The notes: generated from the sequence alone by a model not told the origin. Positions 8,639 through 19,831 are shown, numbered from the stretch's first letter. The stretch is 64,000 bases of DNA from Nocardioides cavernae (GCF_016907475.1 NZ_JAFBCA010000001.1:434001-498000); one strand, 5' to 3'. Made by a program: numbers and translations.

Positions 8639-8690
8639 CGGGACGTCATGGCGAGCGGCTGCTCCGACGACCACCGGCCATGACGTCCCG
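8639..8690. terminator. Long hairpin, probable bidirectional terminator
   Basis: A perfect 14-bp stem (8639-8652 with 8677-8690; core GGGACGTCATGG) closes a 24-nt loop. It lies between the converging hydrolase gene and the small membrane protein gene. There is no T-tract, as is common in high-GC actinobacteria. Confidence 0.6.
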
Positions 8691-8717
8691 CCCGACGTCA
8701 GGGCGAGCGGTCGATCG

Positions 8718-11391
<2,674 letters not shown>

Positions 11392-11398
11392 CGCGCAC

Positions 11399-11430
11399 GA
11401 CGGGCCCGGACACACGCGTCCGGGCCCGTC
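11399..11430. terminator. Bidirectional terminator hairpin
   Basis: A perfect 13-bp stem (GACGGGCCCGGAC at 11399-11411 with its complement at 11418-11430) closes a 6-nt loop. It lies 7 bp after dgdA and 12 bp from the end of the convergent sulfatase gene, so it can serve both. Confidence 0.8.
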
Positions 11431-11442
11431 GAGGTGGGGCCG

Positions 11443-13191
11443 CTACGGGCGGGGCAGCACGAACGGGACCGGCTGGCCCGCGGTGACGGTGATCGTCTCG
11501 CCGCGACGTCGGGTGATCGTGCCGTTGGCGTACGTCTCGCCGCTGACGTCCTCGATCACGCGGGGCGGCTGCCCCTGGCGCAGCGTCGCGAGCGGCGCGT
11601 CGGTCTCGTCGAGCCAGGCGATCAGCTTCTGGCCGAGGCGGTGCACCTGGCCGGGCCGGTCGGCCGCGAGGTCGGTGGTCTCGCCGAGGTCGGCCTTGAG
11701 GTCGTAGAGCTCGAAGGAGCCGTCGGTGTACTCGTAGTAGAGCTTCCAGCGGCCGTCGCGGACGCTGGAGAACGGTCGCGACTGCACCTGTCCGCCGAAC
11801 CGGACGTAGCCGGGGACGTGGTGGAAGTGGTCGCGGTTGATCGTCGTGCCCTTGCTGAACGCCGGCTTCAGGTCGACGCCGTCGAGCGGGACGCCGGCGG
11901 GCAGCTCGGCCTGCGCGTAGGACGCGAGGGTCGTGTAGAGGTCGGTGCTGTTGACGATCGTCTCGTTGGTGCGCCCGCCACCGCGGACGAGGTCGGAGCC
12001 ACCGCTCCACACGATCCACGGGACGCGCACGCCGCCCTCGTACATGAAGCCCTTGTCCTCACGGAGCGGGCCGTTGTAGGCGCCCGCATCGATCGGGTCC
12101 TCCTCGCCGCCGTTGTCGGAGGTGAAGATGACGAGGGTGTTGTCGGCGAGCGGCTTGCCGCCGTTGCGCGGGTCGGGCGTGGTCTCGAGGTAGTCGACGA
12201 TGCGGGCCACCGACTGGTCGACGGCCTCGGTGAGCGCGGCGTACGACGGCTTCGCGGGGGCTGAGCCCGGCGCCTTCGCGCGGTACTTCGCGAGCAGGTC
12301 CGAGCGGGCCTGGGCGTCGTTGACCGGGAAGTGCGGCGCGAACTCGCTGACGAAGGCGAAGAACGGCTCGTCCTTGCTGCGGTCGATGAAGTCGATGGCC
12401 GCATCGGTCTGGGCGTCGGTCACGTGCTTGTCGGTGCCGACGAGGGCGTCGAGCTGGGCGTCGCTCACACCGTGGCTGTAGGGCGCGATGTTCTCGTCGA
12501 CGTAGTCCTGGGTGTAGTCCGCCGCGAACTGGTCGAGGCTCGGCGAGACCGAGTCGTTGAACTGGTCGTTCGTCGCGAAGTAGTAGGTCGCGTGCGAGTT
12601 CTGGCTGCCGCCCCAGTTCTCGTCGAAGCCGTGGCTGGCGACGATCTCGGCAGCGGACCCGGCGACGTGGAACTTGCCCGAGTAGCCGGTGGCGTAGCCG
12701 GCGCCCTGCAGGGTCTCGCCGACGGTCGGGTAGCCGACCGGGACCGCCGAGCGGCCGTCCTCGGGCCGACCGTGCGGCGCCCCGAGCAGGGGATCGCTGG
12801 GCAGGCCGGCGATCCCGCTCACCGCGTACGTGTTGTTGGTCGGGCGGGTGGCGTACTGGCCGGTGTGGAGCGCGGTGCGGGTGGGGCTGCACTGCACGGA
12901 GGCGTACGCCTCGGTGAAGCTCTGTCCCTCCGCCGCGAGCCGGTCGAGCTGCGGGGTCTCGTTGTAGTCGTTGGCGTAGCCGCCGTTGGGCAGGCCGCTG
13001 CTGAGGTCGGCCCAGCCGAGGTCGTCGGCCATGACGAAGACGAGGTTGGGGCGCGGCGCCTGCGACGAGGCGGCCTTGGCGGGCGCGGCGCTGGCGGTGC
13101 CGGCCTGCGTGCCGCCGAGGGCGGGGGCGACGCTGGCCAGGGTCAGGACGGCTGGCGCGGCGATCGCCGTGAGCAGCTTCCGAGAGGGCAT
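11443..13191 (-). CDS. Secreted arylsulfatase-type sulfatase
   Basis: A 582-residue exported sulfatase. The N-terminus MPSRKLLTAIAAPAVLTLA is a signal peptide, with an Ala/Pro-rich linker to about residue 47. The catalytic domain opens with NLVFVMADDLGWADLS (Asp56 and Asp57, metal ligands). The type I sulfatase signature CSPTRTALHTG starts at Cys101, which must be oxidised to formylglycine. The second metal site is at FTSDNGGEEDPID. The formylglycine-generating enzyme is encoded divergently next door. The sulfate ester cleaved, glycan or otherwise, is not evident. AAGGAAA precedes ATG 13191. The upstream stretch 13210-13255 is unusually A/T-rich and probably holds the promoter. Confidence 0.9.
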   Translation of the reverse strand: MPSRKLLTAIAAPAVLTLASVAPALGGTQAGTASAAPAKAASSQAPRPNLVFVMADDLGWADLSSGLPNGGYANDYNETPQLDRLAAEGQSFTEAYASVQCSPTRTALHTGQYATRPTNNTYAVSGIAGLPSDPLLGAPHGRPEDGRSAVPVGYPTVGETLQGAGYATGYSGKFHVAGSAAEIVASHGFDENWGGSQNSHATYYFATNDQFNDSVSPSLDQFAADYTQDYVDENIAPYSHGVSDAQLDALVGTDKHVTDAQTDAAIDFIDRSKDEPFFAFVSEFAPHFPVNDAQARSDLLAKYRAKAPGSAPAKPSYAALTEAVDQSVARIVDYLETTPDPRNGGKPLADNTLVIFTSDNGGEEDPIDAGAYNGPLREDKGFMYEGGVRVPWIVWSGGSDLVRGGGRTNETIVNSTDLYTTLASYAQAELPAGVPLDGVDLKPAFSKGTTINRDHFHHVPGYVRFGGQVQSRPFSSVRDGRWKLYYEYTDGSFELYDLKADLGETTDLAADRPGQVHRLGQKLIAWLDETDAPLATLRQGQPPRVIEDVSGETYANGTITRRRGETITVTAGQPVPFVLPRP

Positions 13192-13339
13192 CGGGGGTTT
13201 CCTTCTGTCGACGTGAGGTTAATACGTGTTTTCCAGTCAACTTAATGCCTTAGGCCCCGTCGGTCGTCACCCGTCCGAGGAGTGGGTGACCGGCGCGACC
13301 CACTACGCCCGTTCAACTCGACTGACCTACTGTGGTTTC

Positions 13340-14383
13340 GTGACCACGCCGAACGACGCCGGTGAGCGCCGCCCGCTGCTCCCCCTGGTGGAGGGCGCAC
13401 ACGGTCCCGGCACGACGCACGGCGACTCCTGCTGCGCCCCCACGGCCGGACGGCCCGAGGTCGAGCCGGCGGCAGCCACCTTCCCACCGGGCGAGCGGAG
13501 CACCCGCGGCCAGGTCCGGATCCCGGGAGCGACGTTCTGGATGGGCGACAGTCACGGTGACGGCTACGTCACCGACGGGGAGGGCCCCGTGCACGCGGTC
13601 CGCGTGTCGCCGTACCTCATCGACACCAAGGCGGTGACCAACGCGCAGTTCGCCACCTTCGTGAAGGCCACGGGCCACGTGACCGAGGCGGAGCGCGACG
13701 GCGTGTCCGCGGTGTTCCACCTCGCCGTGCAGGCCGCACCGGCCGACGTCCTCCAGCGGGCCGCCGGCGTGCCGTGGTGGCTGGCCGTGCGTGGTGCCGA
13801 CTGGCGCCACCCGGCCGGGCCGCGGTCGGACATCGGCGACCTGCAGAACCATCCGGTCGTGCACGTCTCCTGGCGCGACGCCCAGGCCTACTGCCGCTGG
13901 GCCGGCAAGCGTCTGCCCACCGAGGCCGAGTGGGAGCACGCCGCCCGCGGCGGCCTCGACCGCGCGCGCTACCCCTGGGGCGACGAGCTCACCCACGGCG
14001 GCCGCTGGCGCTGCAACATCTGGCAGGGCGACTTCCCCCGGCACAACACGCTCGAGGACGGCCACCTCACCACCGCGCCCGCGACCGCGTTCCAGCCCAA
14101 CGGCTACGGGCTGCACAACACCGTCGGCAACGTGTGGGAGTGGTGCCAGGACGCGTTCCGCCCGACGGAGTACGCCGACCGCGCCGGCGAGGACCCGGTC
14201 GCCGACCCGCTCGCGGCGGAGCCGGACGACACCGCCGACGGCCTCGTCAGCCGGGTCATGCGCGGCGGGTCCTACCTCTGCCACGACAGCTACTGCAACC
14301 GCTATCGCGTCGCGGCGCGCTCCTCGAACACCGCCGAGTCCTCCTCGGGCAACATCGGCTTCCGCTGCGCCAACGACGCCTGA
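13340..14383 (+). CDS. Formylglycine-generating enzyme (sulfatase-modifying factor)
   Basis: A 347-residue FGE of the SUMF1 family, which uses O2 and copper to turn the CxPxR cysteine of sulfatases into formylglycine. It matches M. tuberculosis Rv0712 in blocks: VRIPGATFWMGDS, KAVTNAQFATFVKATGHVT, GKRLPTEAEWEHAARGG, GNVWEWCQD and IGFRC. The catalytic, copper-binding cysteines are Cys314 and Cys319 (GGSYLCHDSYCNRYR). An N-terminal DSCCAP motif is typical of the actinobacterial branch. I choose GTG 13340: TACTGT at 13328-13333 ends 6 nt before it and no Shine-Dalgarno is present, so it is probably leaderless. An ATG at 13226 is in frame but begins with unrelated sequence. Its obvious client is the divergent sulfatase. 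Confidence 0.92.
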   Translation: MTTPNDAGERRPLLPLVEGAHGPGTTHGDSCCAPTAGRPEVEPAAATFPPGERSTRGQVRIPGATFWMGDSHGDGYVTDGEGPVHAVRVSPYLIDTKAVTNAQFATFVKATGHVTEAERDGVSAVFHLAVQAAPADVLQRAAGVPWWLAVRGADWRHPAGPRSDIGDLQNHPVVHVSWRDAQAYCRWAGKRLPTEAEWEHAARGGLDRARYPWGDELTHGGRWRCNIWQGDFPRHNTLEDGHLTTAPATAFQPNGYGLHNTVGNVWEWCQDAFRPTEYADRAGEDPVADPLAAEPDDTADGLVSRVMRGGSYLCHDSYCNRYRVAARSSNTAESSSGNIGFRCANDA

Positions 14384-14481
14384 CCGCGTGTACCTGTGCT
14401 GCCCTTCGGGGGGTGGCGGCAGATCGCAGGTCCGACGGCACCTCCGGTGCGATGTGCCGCCACCACCGACGGCGACCCCGG

Positions 14482-15612
14482 CTACCAGTCGCCGAGCGCC
14501 GCGAACCGCTCGCCGATGAGCCGGTGGGTGGCCGAGTCGGGGTGGAGGTTGTCGGGAAGCGGCAGCCGCTCGGCGTCCGCCCGGCCGTAGAGCTCGAGCC
14601 CGTCGACGTACGACAGGTGGGGGTCGTCGCGCCGGTCGACGACCTCGGCGAGGACCTCGCGCACCACCTCGAGGGTCAGCGCGCCGCGGGCCACGGCCTC
14701 CGGGTCGCCGGCGGCGACGAAGGCGACGCGGCCCTCGGCGAGCGCCTGCATGTCGGGTCCGGTCGGTCCTGGGACGCTCTCGTGGATGCCGCAGAAGACG
14801 GACGAGACGAGGCGGATCGGCGTGGTCGGGTGGCCGTCGCGGATCGTGTCGAGCCAGCCGTGGACGGCGGGTCCGAGGGCGCGACGACGCAGCAGGTCCT
14901 GGTTGACCAGGTTGATCCCGATCTTGAGGCTGATCACGTCGGCCGGGGCGTCGCGGACGGTGCGCGCGACGAACGGGTCCAGCAGGGCGCTGCCACCGAG
15001 GCCGAGGTTGACCAGGTCGAGCCCCGCCAGCCGGGCGGCGACGACCGGCCACGGCTCGGTCGGGTGGACCGCGACGGAGCCGTGGCTGACCGAGCTGCCG
15101 TGGTGCACCCAGCGGCGGCGGTCGTCCTCGACCGGGACCACCGGGGCGTCCGCCCGGAGGGCGATCAGCTCGGTCTGCTCGTCATGGGGCAGCCAGACCT
15201 CGACGTCAGCCCCACCCGGCGGCAGCGCGATGACGAGGGTCGTCGGCTCACCGGCCGTGAAGGTGCTGGCGCCGGTCATCATGTCGACGTCGAGCACGTT
15301 GCCGCCGGGCGCCTGGTGCCGCTCGACGAGCTCGCCCCCGACCAGCACGTCGTACCAGCCGTCGGGCCGCGCCGGCGCCCCGATGTAGCGCCGCTTGGTG
15401 GGAAGCACGTCCAGCTCGAGGCGGGTGGCAGTGGTGCGCAGCGCGAGGCGTACGCCGGCAGGCTGGGCCTCGACGAGGTGCAGCTGCGGGTCGTCGGACT
15501 GGCGCCGCGCCCACGCGGGCAGCCGGTGGGGCAGCAGGCCGCGACCGGTGCGCTCGAGCTCGAGGGACCCCTTCACGAGGGCAGCCAGGGCGTCGAGGGA
15601 CAGGTCGGTCAT
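14482..15612 (-). CDS. SGNH/GDSL-type hydrolase
   Basis: A 376-residue probable esterase. An N-terminal beta-rich domain of about 165 residues is followed by an SGNH hydrolase domain. Its motifs are GSSVSHGS (nucleophile block, in place of GDS), NLGLGGSALLD (block II Gly), LKIGINLVN (block III Asn) and DNLHPDSATH (the Asp/His pair of block V). No signal peptide is seen, so it is likely cytoplasmic. The ATG overlaps the stop codon of the TetR gene upstream (ATGA at 15609-15612), so the regulator and enzyme are one translationally coupled unit. The substrate is unknown; acetylated sugars or lipids are usual for the family. Confidence 0.82.
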   Translation of the reverse strand: MTDLSLDALAALVKGSLELERTGRGLLPHRLPAWARRQSDDPQLHLVEAQPAGVRLALRTTATRLELDVLPTKRRYIGAPARPDGWYDVLVGGELVERHQAPGGNVLDVDMMTGASTFTAGEPTTLVIALPPGGADVEVWLPHDEQTELIALRADAPVVPVEDDRRRWVHHGSSVSHGSVAVHPTEPWPVVAARLAGLDLVNLGLGGSALLDPFVARTVRDAPADVISLKIGINLVNQDLLRRRALGPAVHGWLDTIRDGHPTTPIRLVSSVFCGIHESVPGPTGPDMQALAEGRVAFVAAGDPEAVARGALTLEVVREVLAEVVDRRDDPHLSYVDGLELYGRADAERLPLPDNLHPDSATHRLIGERFAALGDW

Positions 15613-16187
15613 CGGGTCTCCCAGGAGCGGAGCAGGGTGTCGAGGCCGTCGATCACGCGCTCCCACGTGTCGTCGGACGCGGGCACGGACGGCCCGCCGT
15701 GGCTGAAGGCGCCGGCCGCGTCGAGCGCGGCGTAGCCGTGGAAGGTGGCGCCGAGCAGGCGCACGGCGTGCGTCTCGTCGTCGCCGGACAGGGCGTAGCC
15801 CCGGAGCGCCGCGCGCGACAGCTCAGCGTGGCGCGGGCCGGCGCTGGCGGCGGCGGTCGACGCGTCGAGCGGCAGCCGGGTGGCGGCGTAGCGGCCGGGG
15901 TGCCGGCGGGCGTAGCCGCGCCAGACGCCGCCGACGGCCGCCAGCGCGGAGCGGCCGCTGACCCCGGCCAGGGCGTCGGAGACCAGGTCGGCGGTCTCGT
16001 CGAGGGCCAGCAGCGCCACCCGGGTGCGGACGTCGGCGCCGCTGCGCACGTGCGTGTAGAGGCTGGGGGTCGCGACCCCGAAGTGCTTGGCGAGCGCCGT
16101 CAGCGTCACCCCGTCGAGCCCGACGTCGTCGGCGAGGTCGGCGGCGGCCTCCGCCACCCGGGCGCTCGTGAGTCCTGCACGTGGCAC
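15609..16187 (-). CDS. TetR/AcrR-family regulator with WHG-type C-terminal domain
   Basis: A 192-residue repressor-type protein. The N-terminal helix-turn-helix reads VGLDGVTLTALAKHFGVATP SLYTHV (residues ~24-48). The C-terminal part (WRGYARRHPGRYAATR, then LLGATFHGYAALDAAGAF) matches the TetR C-terminal domain called WHG. The GTG start is preceded by GGAGGGAG. A 36-bp imperfect inverted repeat at 16199-16234 lies directly upstream and is the likely autoregulatory operator. The gene is translationally coupled to the SGNH hydrolase, which is the probable target along with itself. The ligand is unknown. Confidence 0.86.
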   Translation of the reverse strand: MPRAGLTSARVAEAAADLADDVGLDGVTLTALAKHFGVATPSLYTHVRSGADVRTRVALLALDETADLVSDALAGVSGRSALAAVGGVWRGYARRHPGRYAATRLPLDASTAAASAGPRHAELSRAALRGYALSGDDETHAVRLLGATFHGYAALDAAGAFSHGGPSVPASDDTWERVIDGLDTLLRSWETR

Positions 16188-16198
16188 GGCGACTCCCT

Positions 16199-16234
16199 CC
16201 TGATGATCTGAGGATTTAACCTTAGATCATTAGG
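16199..16234. promoter_or_regulatory. Inverted-repeat operator upstream of TetR
   Basis: Two 15-bp arms, CCTGATGATCTGAGG (16199-16213) and CCTTAGATCATTAGG (16220-16234), are inverted repeats matching at 13 of 15 positions around a 6-bp A/T centre. The element lies 12 bp upstream of the TetR start codon, in the only space available for its promoter. Confidence 0.7.
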
Positions 16235-16251
16235 TTAGGAGAGCCAAGCCG

Positions 16252-17742
16252 TCAGTGGTGGGCGTCGTCCAGGGTGAGGTCGGCCGGCACCAGCCGCCAG
16301 ACGGCGTACGCCGACACGCCCGCGAGCACGGCCCCGACCGCTCCGACCGAGGCGAAGGCGATGACGAACGCGTCGGCGGCCTCGGCGAACCACGGTCCGC
16401 CGACGGCGCCCGCGACGGACTCGCGCGCGGCGCCGTCCGCGCCGGCAGGGAGCCCGGCTCGGTAGACCGCACCGACCAGGCTGCCCAAGAAGGTGATGCC
16501 CAGGACGGCGCCGAGCTCGTAGGTGATCTCCTCGACCGCCGCCGCGGAGCCGGCCTGGTCGTCGGTGGCCGCGCCCATGATGAGGGCGGAGCCGAGACCC
16601 AGGGACGAGGTGCCGAGCCCGACGACGCCGAAGGCCACCGCGACCCAGACGTACGTCGTCGGCACGACGGCGAGCAGCCCGAGCCCGATCGCGAGCACGA
16701 GCAGGCCGCCGGACAGCACGATGCGCGGACTGGTCCGCTCTGCCAGCGCGGGCGCGAAGGGCGACGCGACCATCGCGCCGACCGCGAGCGGCAGCAGCGC
16801 GAGGCCCGCCTCCAGCGGGCTCCACCCCTCGACGAGCTGCAGCCACTGGCTGCCCACGAAGAGCACCGCGGCCATCGCGGCACTGCTGGCCAGCGCGGCC
16901 ACGACGCCGGCGCGGAGCACGGGCTGGGCGAACAGGCGGACGTCGAGCATCGGACGGTCGGAGGTGAGCGCCGTGCGGGCGAAGGCGGCCAGCATCCCGA
17001 CGCCCAGCGCCAGCAGCGCGAGGGTGGGGAGCTCGGGGCCGTGCTTGCCCAGCAGCTTGGCGGCGTAGACGAACGCCGTCATGCCGCCGGCCGACAGAAG
17101 CACCCCGACGAGGTCGATGCGGCCGGGGCGGGCCGACCGGTTCTCCCGCAGAAGCCATGCGGCGGCCGCGATCGCGACCACCATGAGCGGCACGTTGACC
17201 AGGAAGGCGGCGTGCCAGCTGAACCGCTCCAGCAGGGCACCGCCGACCACGGGTCCGACGGCCGCACCGAGCGCGGCCGTGGCGCCCCAGATGCTGAGGG
17301 CGAGGGTGCGCTCGCGGGCGTCGGTGAAGACGGCACGGATCAGCGACAGTGTCGAGGGCATCACCATCGCGCCGCCGATGCCGAGCAGGGCACGGATCGC
17401 GATGACGGCGGCGGCGCTGTCCGCCCAGAGGATGGCGATCGAGCCGACGGCGAAGGCGGCGTAGCCGGTCAGCAGCATCCGCTTGCGTCCCCAGCGGTCG
17501 CCGAGCGCGGTGACCGGGATGAGCAGGCCGGCCAGCGCGAGGGCGTACGCGTCGACGACCCACAGCTGGGAGACCGAGGTGAGGTGCAGCTCGGCGGCCA
17601 TCTCGGGCAGGGCGACGTTGAGGATGGTCATGTCCATCACGACCACCAGCAGGCTGGCGGCCAGGACGGCGAGTGCCCACCAGCGTCGGGGGTCGAGCGC
17701 CACCCGTGGCGGGTCGAGGCGCGCGTGCCGGTGCGTGGTCAT
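16252..17742 (-). CDS. DHA2-type (14-TM) MFS drug efflux transporter
   Basis: A 496-residue integral membrane proton antiporter of the EmrB/QacA group. TM1 carries LLVVVMDMTILNVALPEMA, the DHA2 motif D1, with Asp37 inside the helix. Motif A is LGDRWGRKRMLL and motif C is GAAVGPVVGGALLERFSW. The total length and the number of hydrophobic blocks fit 14 helices, ending in a short cytoplasmic tail. The ATG overlaps the stop codon of the upstream TetR gene (17739-17742), so regulator and pump are co-translated. The substrate is unknown; the family commonly exports cationic dyes, antiseptics or antibiotics. Confidence 0.9.
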   Translation of the reverse strand: MTTHRHARLDPPRVALDPRRWWALAVLAASLLVVVMDMTILNVALPEMAAELHLTSVSQLWVVDAYALALAGLLIPVTALGDRWGRKRMLLTGYAAFAVGSIAILWADSAAAVIAIRALLGIGGAMVMPSTLSLIRAVFTDARERTLALSIWGATAALGAAVGPVVGGALLERFSWHAAFLVNVPLMVVAIAAAAWLLRENRSARPGRIDLVGVLLSAGGMTAFVYAAKLLGKHGPELPTLALLALGVGMLAAFARTALTSDRPMLDVRLFAQPVLRAGVVAALASSAAMAAVLFVGSQWLQLVEGWSPLEAGLALLPLAVGAMVASPFAPALAERTSPRIVLSGGLLVLAIGLGLLAVVPTTYVWVAVAFGVVGLGTSSLGLGSALIMGAATDDQAGSAAAVEEITYELGAVLGITFLGSLVGAVYRAGLPAGADGAARESVAGAVGGPWFAEAADAFVIAFASVGAVGAVLAGVSAYAVWRLVPADLTLDDAHH

Positions 17743-18299
17743 GGCGTGGCCACGCCGGCGAGCAGGGACGACAGCACGAGATGCCCGGCGTCGCGCCGGG
17801 CGATGTCGCCGATGCGGACTGCCTCGCGGGCCGCGACCAGGAGGCCGTACGCCATGTGGCCGAACCAGCGCAGGGGCAGGTCGCGGCGCAGCACCCCGGC
17901 CTCCTGCGCGGCGGCGACCAGCACCGCCTCGCGGTCGGCGAGGACCTGCGTCCGCTCCTCGAGCGCCGCGTTCGCGAGGATGACGTGGTCGGTCAGCGCG
18001 AAGCCGAACGTGTCGGAGTCGTCGACGTAGGCGAGCACGAGCGTCTCGAGCGCCGCGCGCAGGCGAGTCGCGTCGCCCTCGGCCGCGAGCGCCTCGACGT
18101 CGGCCTCGTCGAGGCGCTGCTCCCACCGGTCGAGCGATCGCGTGCCGAGCTCGACGAGGAGCGCCTCACGGGACTCGAAGTGCCGGTGCATCGTGGCGCG
18201 GCTGATGCCGACCGCCTCGGCGATCCCGGCCATCGACGCCCCCGGGTCGGCGTTGAGCATGCGCTGGGCCGCGCCCAGCACGTCGTCGCGGTTCGGCAT
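17739..18299 (-). CDS. TetR/AcrR-family repressor of the adjacent MFS pump
   Basis: A 186-residue regulator. The HTH is PGASMAGIAEAVGISRATMHRHFESREALL (residues ~19-48), followed by an all-helical ligand domain. I start it at ATG 18299, which has AAGGAG 7 nt upstream. The longer reading from ATG 18323 would place the start codon inside the operator. Two perfect TGAGACA-N4-TGTCTCA dyads lie 17-54 bp upstream (18316-18353) and are the expected binding sites. The stop codon overlaps the pump start, so repressor and pump share one transcript. The inducing compound is not evident. Confidence 0.88.
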   Translation of the reverse strand: MPNRDDVLGAAQRMLNADPGASMAGIAEAVGISRATMHRHFESREALLVELGTRSLDRWEQRLDEADVEALAAEGDATRLRAALETLVLAYVDDSDTFGFALTDHVILANAALEERTQVLADREAVLVAAAQEAGVLRRDLPLRWFGHMAYGLLVAAREAVRIGDIARRDAGHLVLSSLLAGVATP

Positions 18300-18315
18300 G
18301 ACACTCTCCTTCGAT

Positions 18316-18353
18316 TGAGACATCAGTGTCTCACATGAGACACCGCTGTCTCA
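18316..18353. promoter_or_regulatory. Two tandem TetR operators, TGAGACA-N4-TGTCTCA
   Basis: The sites at 18316-18333 and 18336-18353 are each an 18-bp dyad with perfect 7-bp arms; only the 4-bp centres differ (TCAG and CCGC). They start 20 bp apart, about two helical turns. They cover the promoter region of the TetR-MFS operon. Confidence 0.85.
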
Positions 18354-18384
18354 ACCGCGATGAGGACCCACCGAACAGCGCCCG

Positions 18385-18849
18385 TCAGCTGCGGCTCGCG
18401 ACCCGCCTCGGCAGCACGACCAGCAGGCCCGCGAGCACGACCACGGCGCCCACGGCTCCCGCGGCGGCAGCCTTGCGGTCGAAGACCATGTCGACGACGA
18501 GGAAGAAGATCCCGCCCATCAGCACGGCGATCATCCCGAGGGCCACGCTGGTCAGCCGGTGACCGGCCTGGACGAGCTCCGGCTTGGCGTCGGACTGGAA
18601 CACGCGCCGGTGGATGGCCACGGGCGCGAGCATCACGCCGACGGTGCTCAACGCGAGTGCCAGCAGGCAGACGTACCAGACCCGCTGGAAGGAGTCGAGC
18701 TCCTCGAACCGCGACTGGAACGGGAGCGTGACCAGGAAGCCGGCGAGCACCTGGACGCCGGTCTGGCTCACCCGGAGCTCCTGCAGCAGCTCGTTCCAGT
18801 TGCGGTCCGCCCGCTCCTGTGGGGTCTCGTCACGTGCCTGGTCAGCCAC
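18385..18849 (-). CDS. DUF6328-like membrane protein
   Basis: A 154-residue integral membrane protein. The polar N-terminus (WNELLQELRVSQTGVQVLAGFLVTLPFQSRF) leads into about four hydrophobic helices: WYVCLLALALSTVGVML, LTSVALGMIAVLMGGIFFLV, and AGAVGAVVVLAGLLVVL as the last. This matches the actinobacterial family I know as DUF6328; the function is unknown. The start is a GTG at 18849 without a Shine-Dalgarno, and TAGCGT ends 6 nt upstream on the minus strand, so it is probably leaderless. It sits just upstream of the TetR-MFS unit on the same strand but is separated from it by the operators. Confidence 0.75.
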   Translation of the reverse strand: MADQARDETPQERADRNWNELLQELRVSQTGVQVLAGFLVTLPFQSRFEELDSFQRVWYVCLLALALSTVGVMLAPVAIHRRVFQSDAKPELVQAGHRLTSVALGMIAVLMGGIFFLVVDMVFDRKAAAAGAVGAVVVLAGLLVVLPRRVASRS

Positions 18850-18982
18850 CTCTCGACGCTACTCCCGGCGCGGCGCGCGCCCACCCCCTGACGGGTGAGC
18901 AGCCCCGGGAGTCGCGGTGGGCGAGCTGGCCGACGCGCCCCCCAGCCGATGAAGCCGCTGGAGGGCCACCGTGCGACCTCCG

Positions 18983-19831
18983 TCAGCGGGGGTCGAGCTC
19001 GGCGAGCGCGCGCAGCCAGGTGCGGTCGGCGTCGACCGCGGACGTCGCCCGCACCGGAGCGGCCACGTCGAGGAGCCGCGCCGCCACCGGGGGTACATCA
19101 CCCCCGGCCGCGCGCACGACGCCGGCGAGCACCCGGCCGGCCGCCGTCGTGGCACCGCGGTGGGTGCTGATGACTGCTTCGTAGGTCGGCGGGCCCGTCG
19201 CCGCCGGCACCTCCCACGCGACCACCAGGGCGGCGTACGACTCGCTGAGGCAGACCACGGCCCACTCCCGCCTGAGCGGCGAGTCACCCGGAAGCTGGCA
19301 GCGCACCGGGGAGGCGGCGAGGTCGGCGTCGAGGTCGGTGCCGGCGTCGAAGTCCGCCACGACCGCGGCCCAGGACGCGGTGCGGCCGAGCTCCTCCCAG
19401 CGCTGCCGCGAGGACGCGTAGCGGTGACCGAGCTGGAAGGCGCCCAGCACCACCGCCCGGTCGCCACGCGCCAGGCACTCGTCCTCGACCGCGTGGGAGG
19501 CGGCGATCAGCGCGCGCCGGTGCAGGCGGAGCGGACGTACGCCGGCGACGGCTTCCGCGGCGGCGGCGAACGCCGACCGCTGCTCGCCCGCCTCCTGCGC
19601 CCGCACCACGGAGTCGATCGCCACCTGGAGCGGGAGGCCCGAGTCACGCACCTCGAGGACCTGTCGCACCAGCGCCACGTCGACGTCGGAGAAGCGACGG
19701 TGACCGGAGGCCGAGCGCTCTCCGCGGGGAAACCCGAACCTGTTCTCCCAGGTGCGCAGCACCCCCGGCGTCACGCCCGCGCGCGCCGCCAGCACACCGA
19801 TGCTGAACCCTTCCGCGACCCCGTCCGCCAC
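18983..19831 (-). CDS. MerR-type regulator with DICT sensory domain
   Basis: A 282-residue protein. Residues ~9-75 form a MerR HTH (FSIGVLAARAGVTPGVLRTWENRFGFPRGE, RFSDVDVALVRQVLEVRDSG). Residues ~100-260 fit a DICT domain, a sensory module usually found with MerR HTHs, receivers or cyclases (AASHAVEDECLARGD, VVLGAFQLGHRYASS RQRWEELGRTASW). The ligand is unknown; DICT is thought to respond to light or other signals in some bacteria. GAGGAGG precedes the GTG start. It is divergent from a small membrane protein gene, with 119 bp between the starts, and that region contains a strong promoter carrying a dyad. I expect it to regulate that promoter. Confidence 0.8.
   Translation of the reverse strand: MADGVAEGFSIGVLAARAGVTPGVLRTWENRFGFPRGERSASGHRRFSDVDVALVRQVLEVRDSGLPLQVAIDSVVRAQEAGEQRSAFAAAAEAVAGVRPLRLHRRALIAASHAVEDECLARGDRAVVLGAFQLGHRYASSRQRWEELGRTASWAAVVADFDAGTDLDADLAASPVRCQLPGDSPLRREWAVVCLSESYAALVVAWEVPAATGPPTYEAVISTHRGATTAAGRVLAGVVRAAGGDVPPVAARLLDVAAPVRATSAVDADRTWLRALAELDPR

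Noticed and set aside
16230..16245. A half iron box (TTAGGTTAGG) downstream of the DHA2 pump
   Set aside because: Its right half is absent, and it overlaps the arm of the TetR inverted repeat, which explains the sequence better.
18321..18323. An upstream ATG as start of the TetR gene
   Set aside because: It lies within the first operator dyad, and the ATG at 18299 has a good AAGGAG. The eight extra residues are unlike TetR N-termini.
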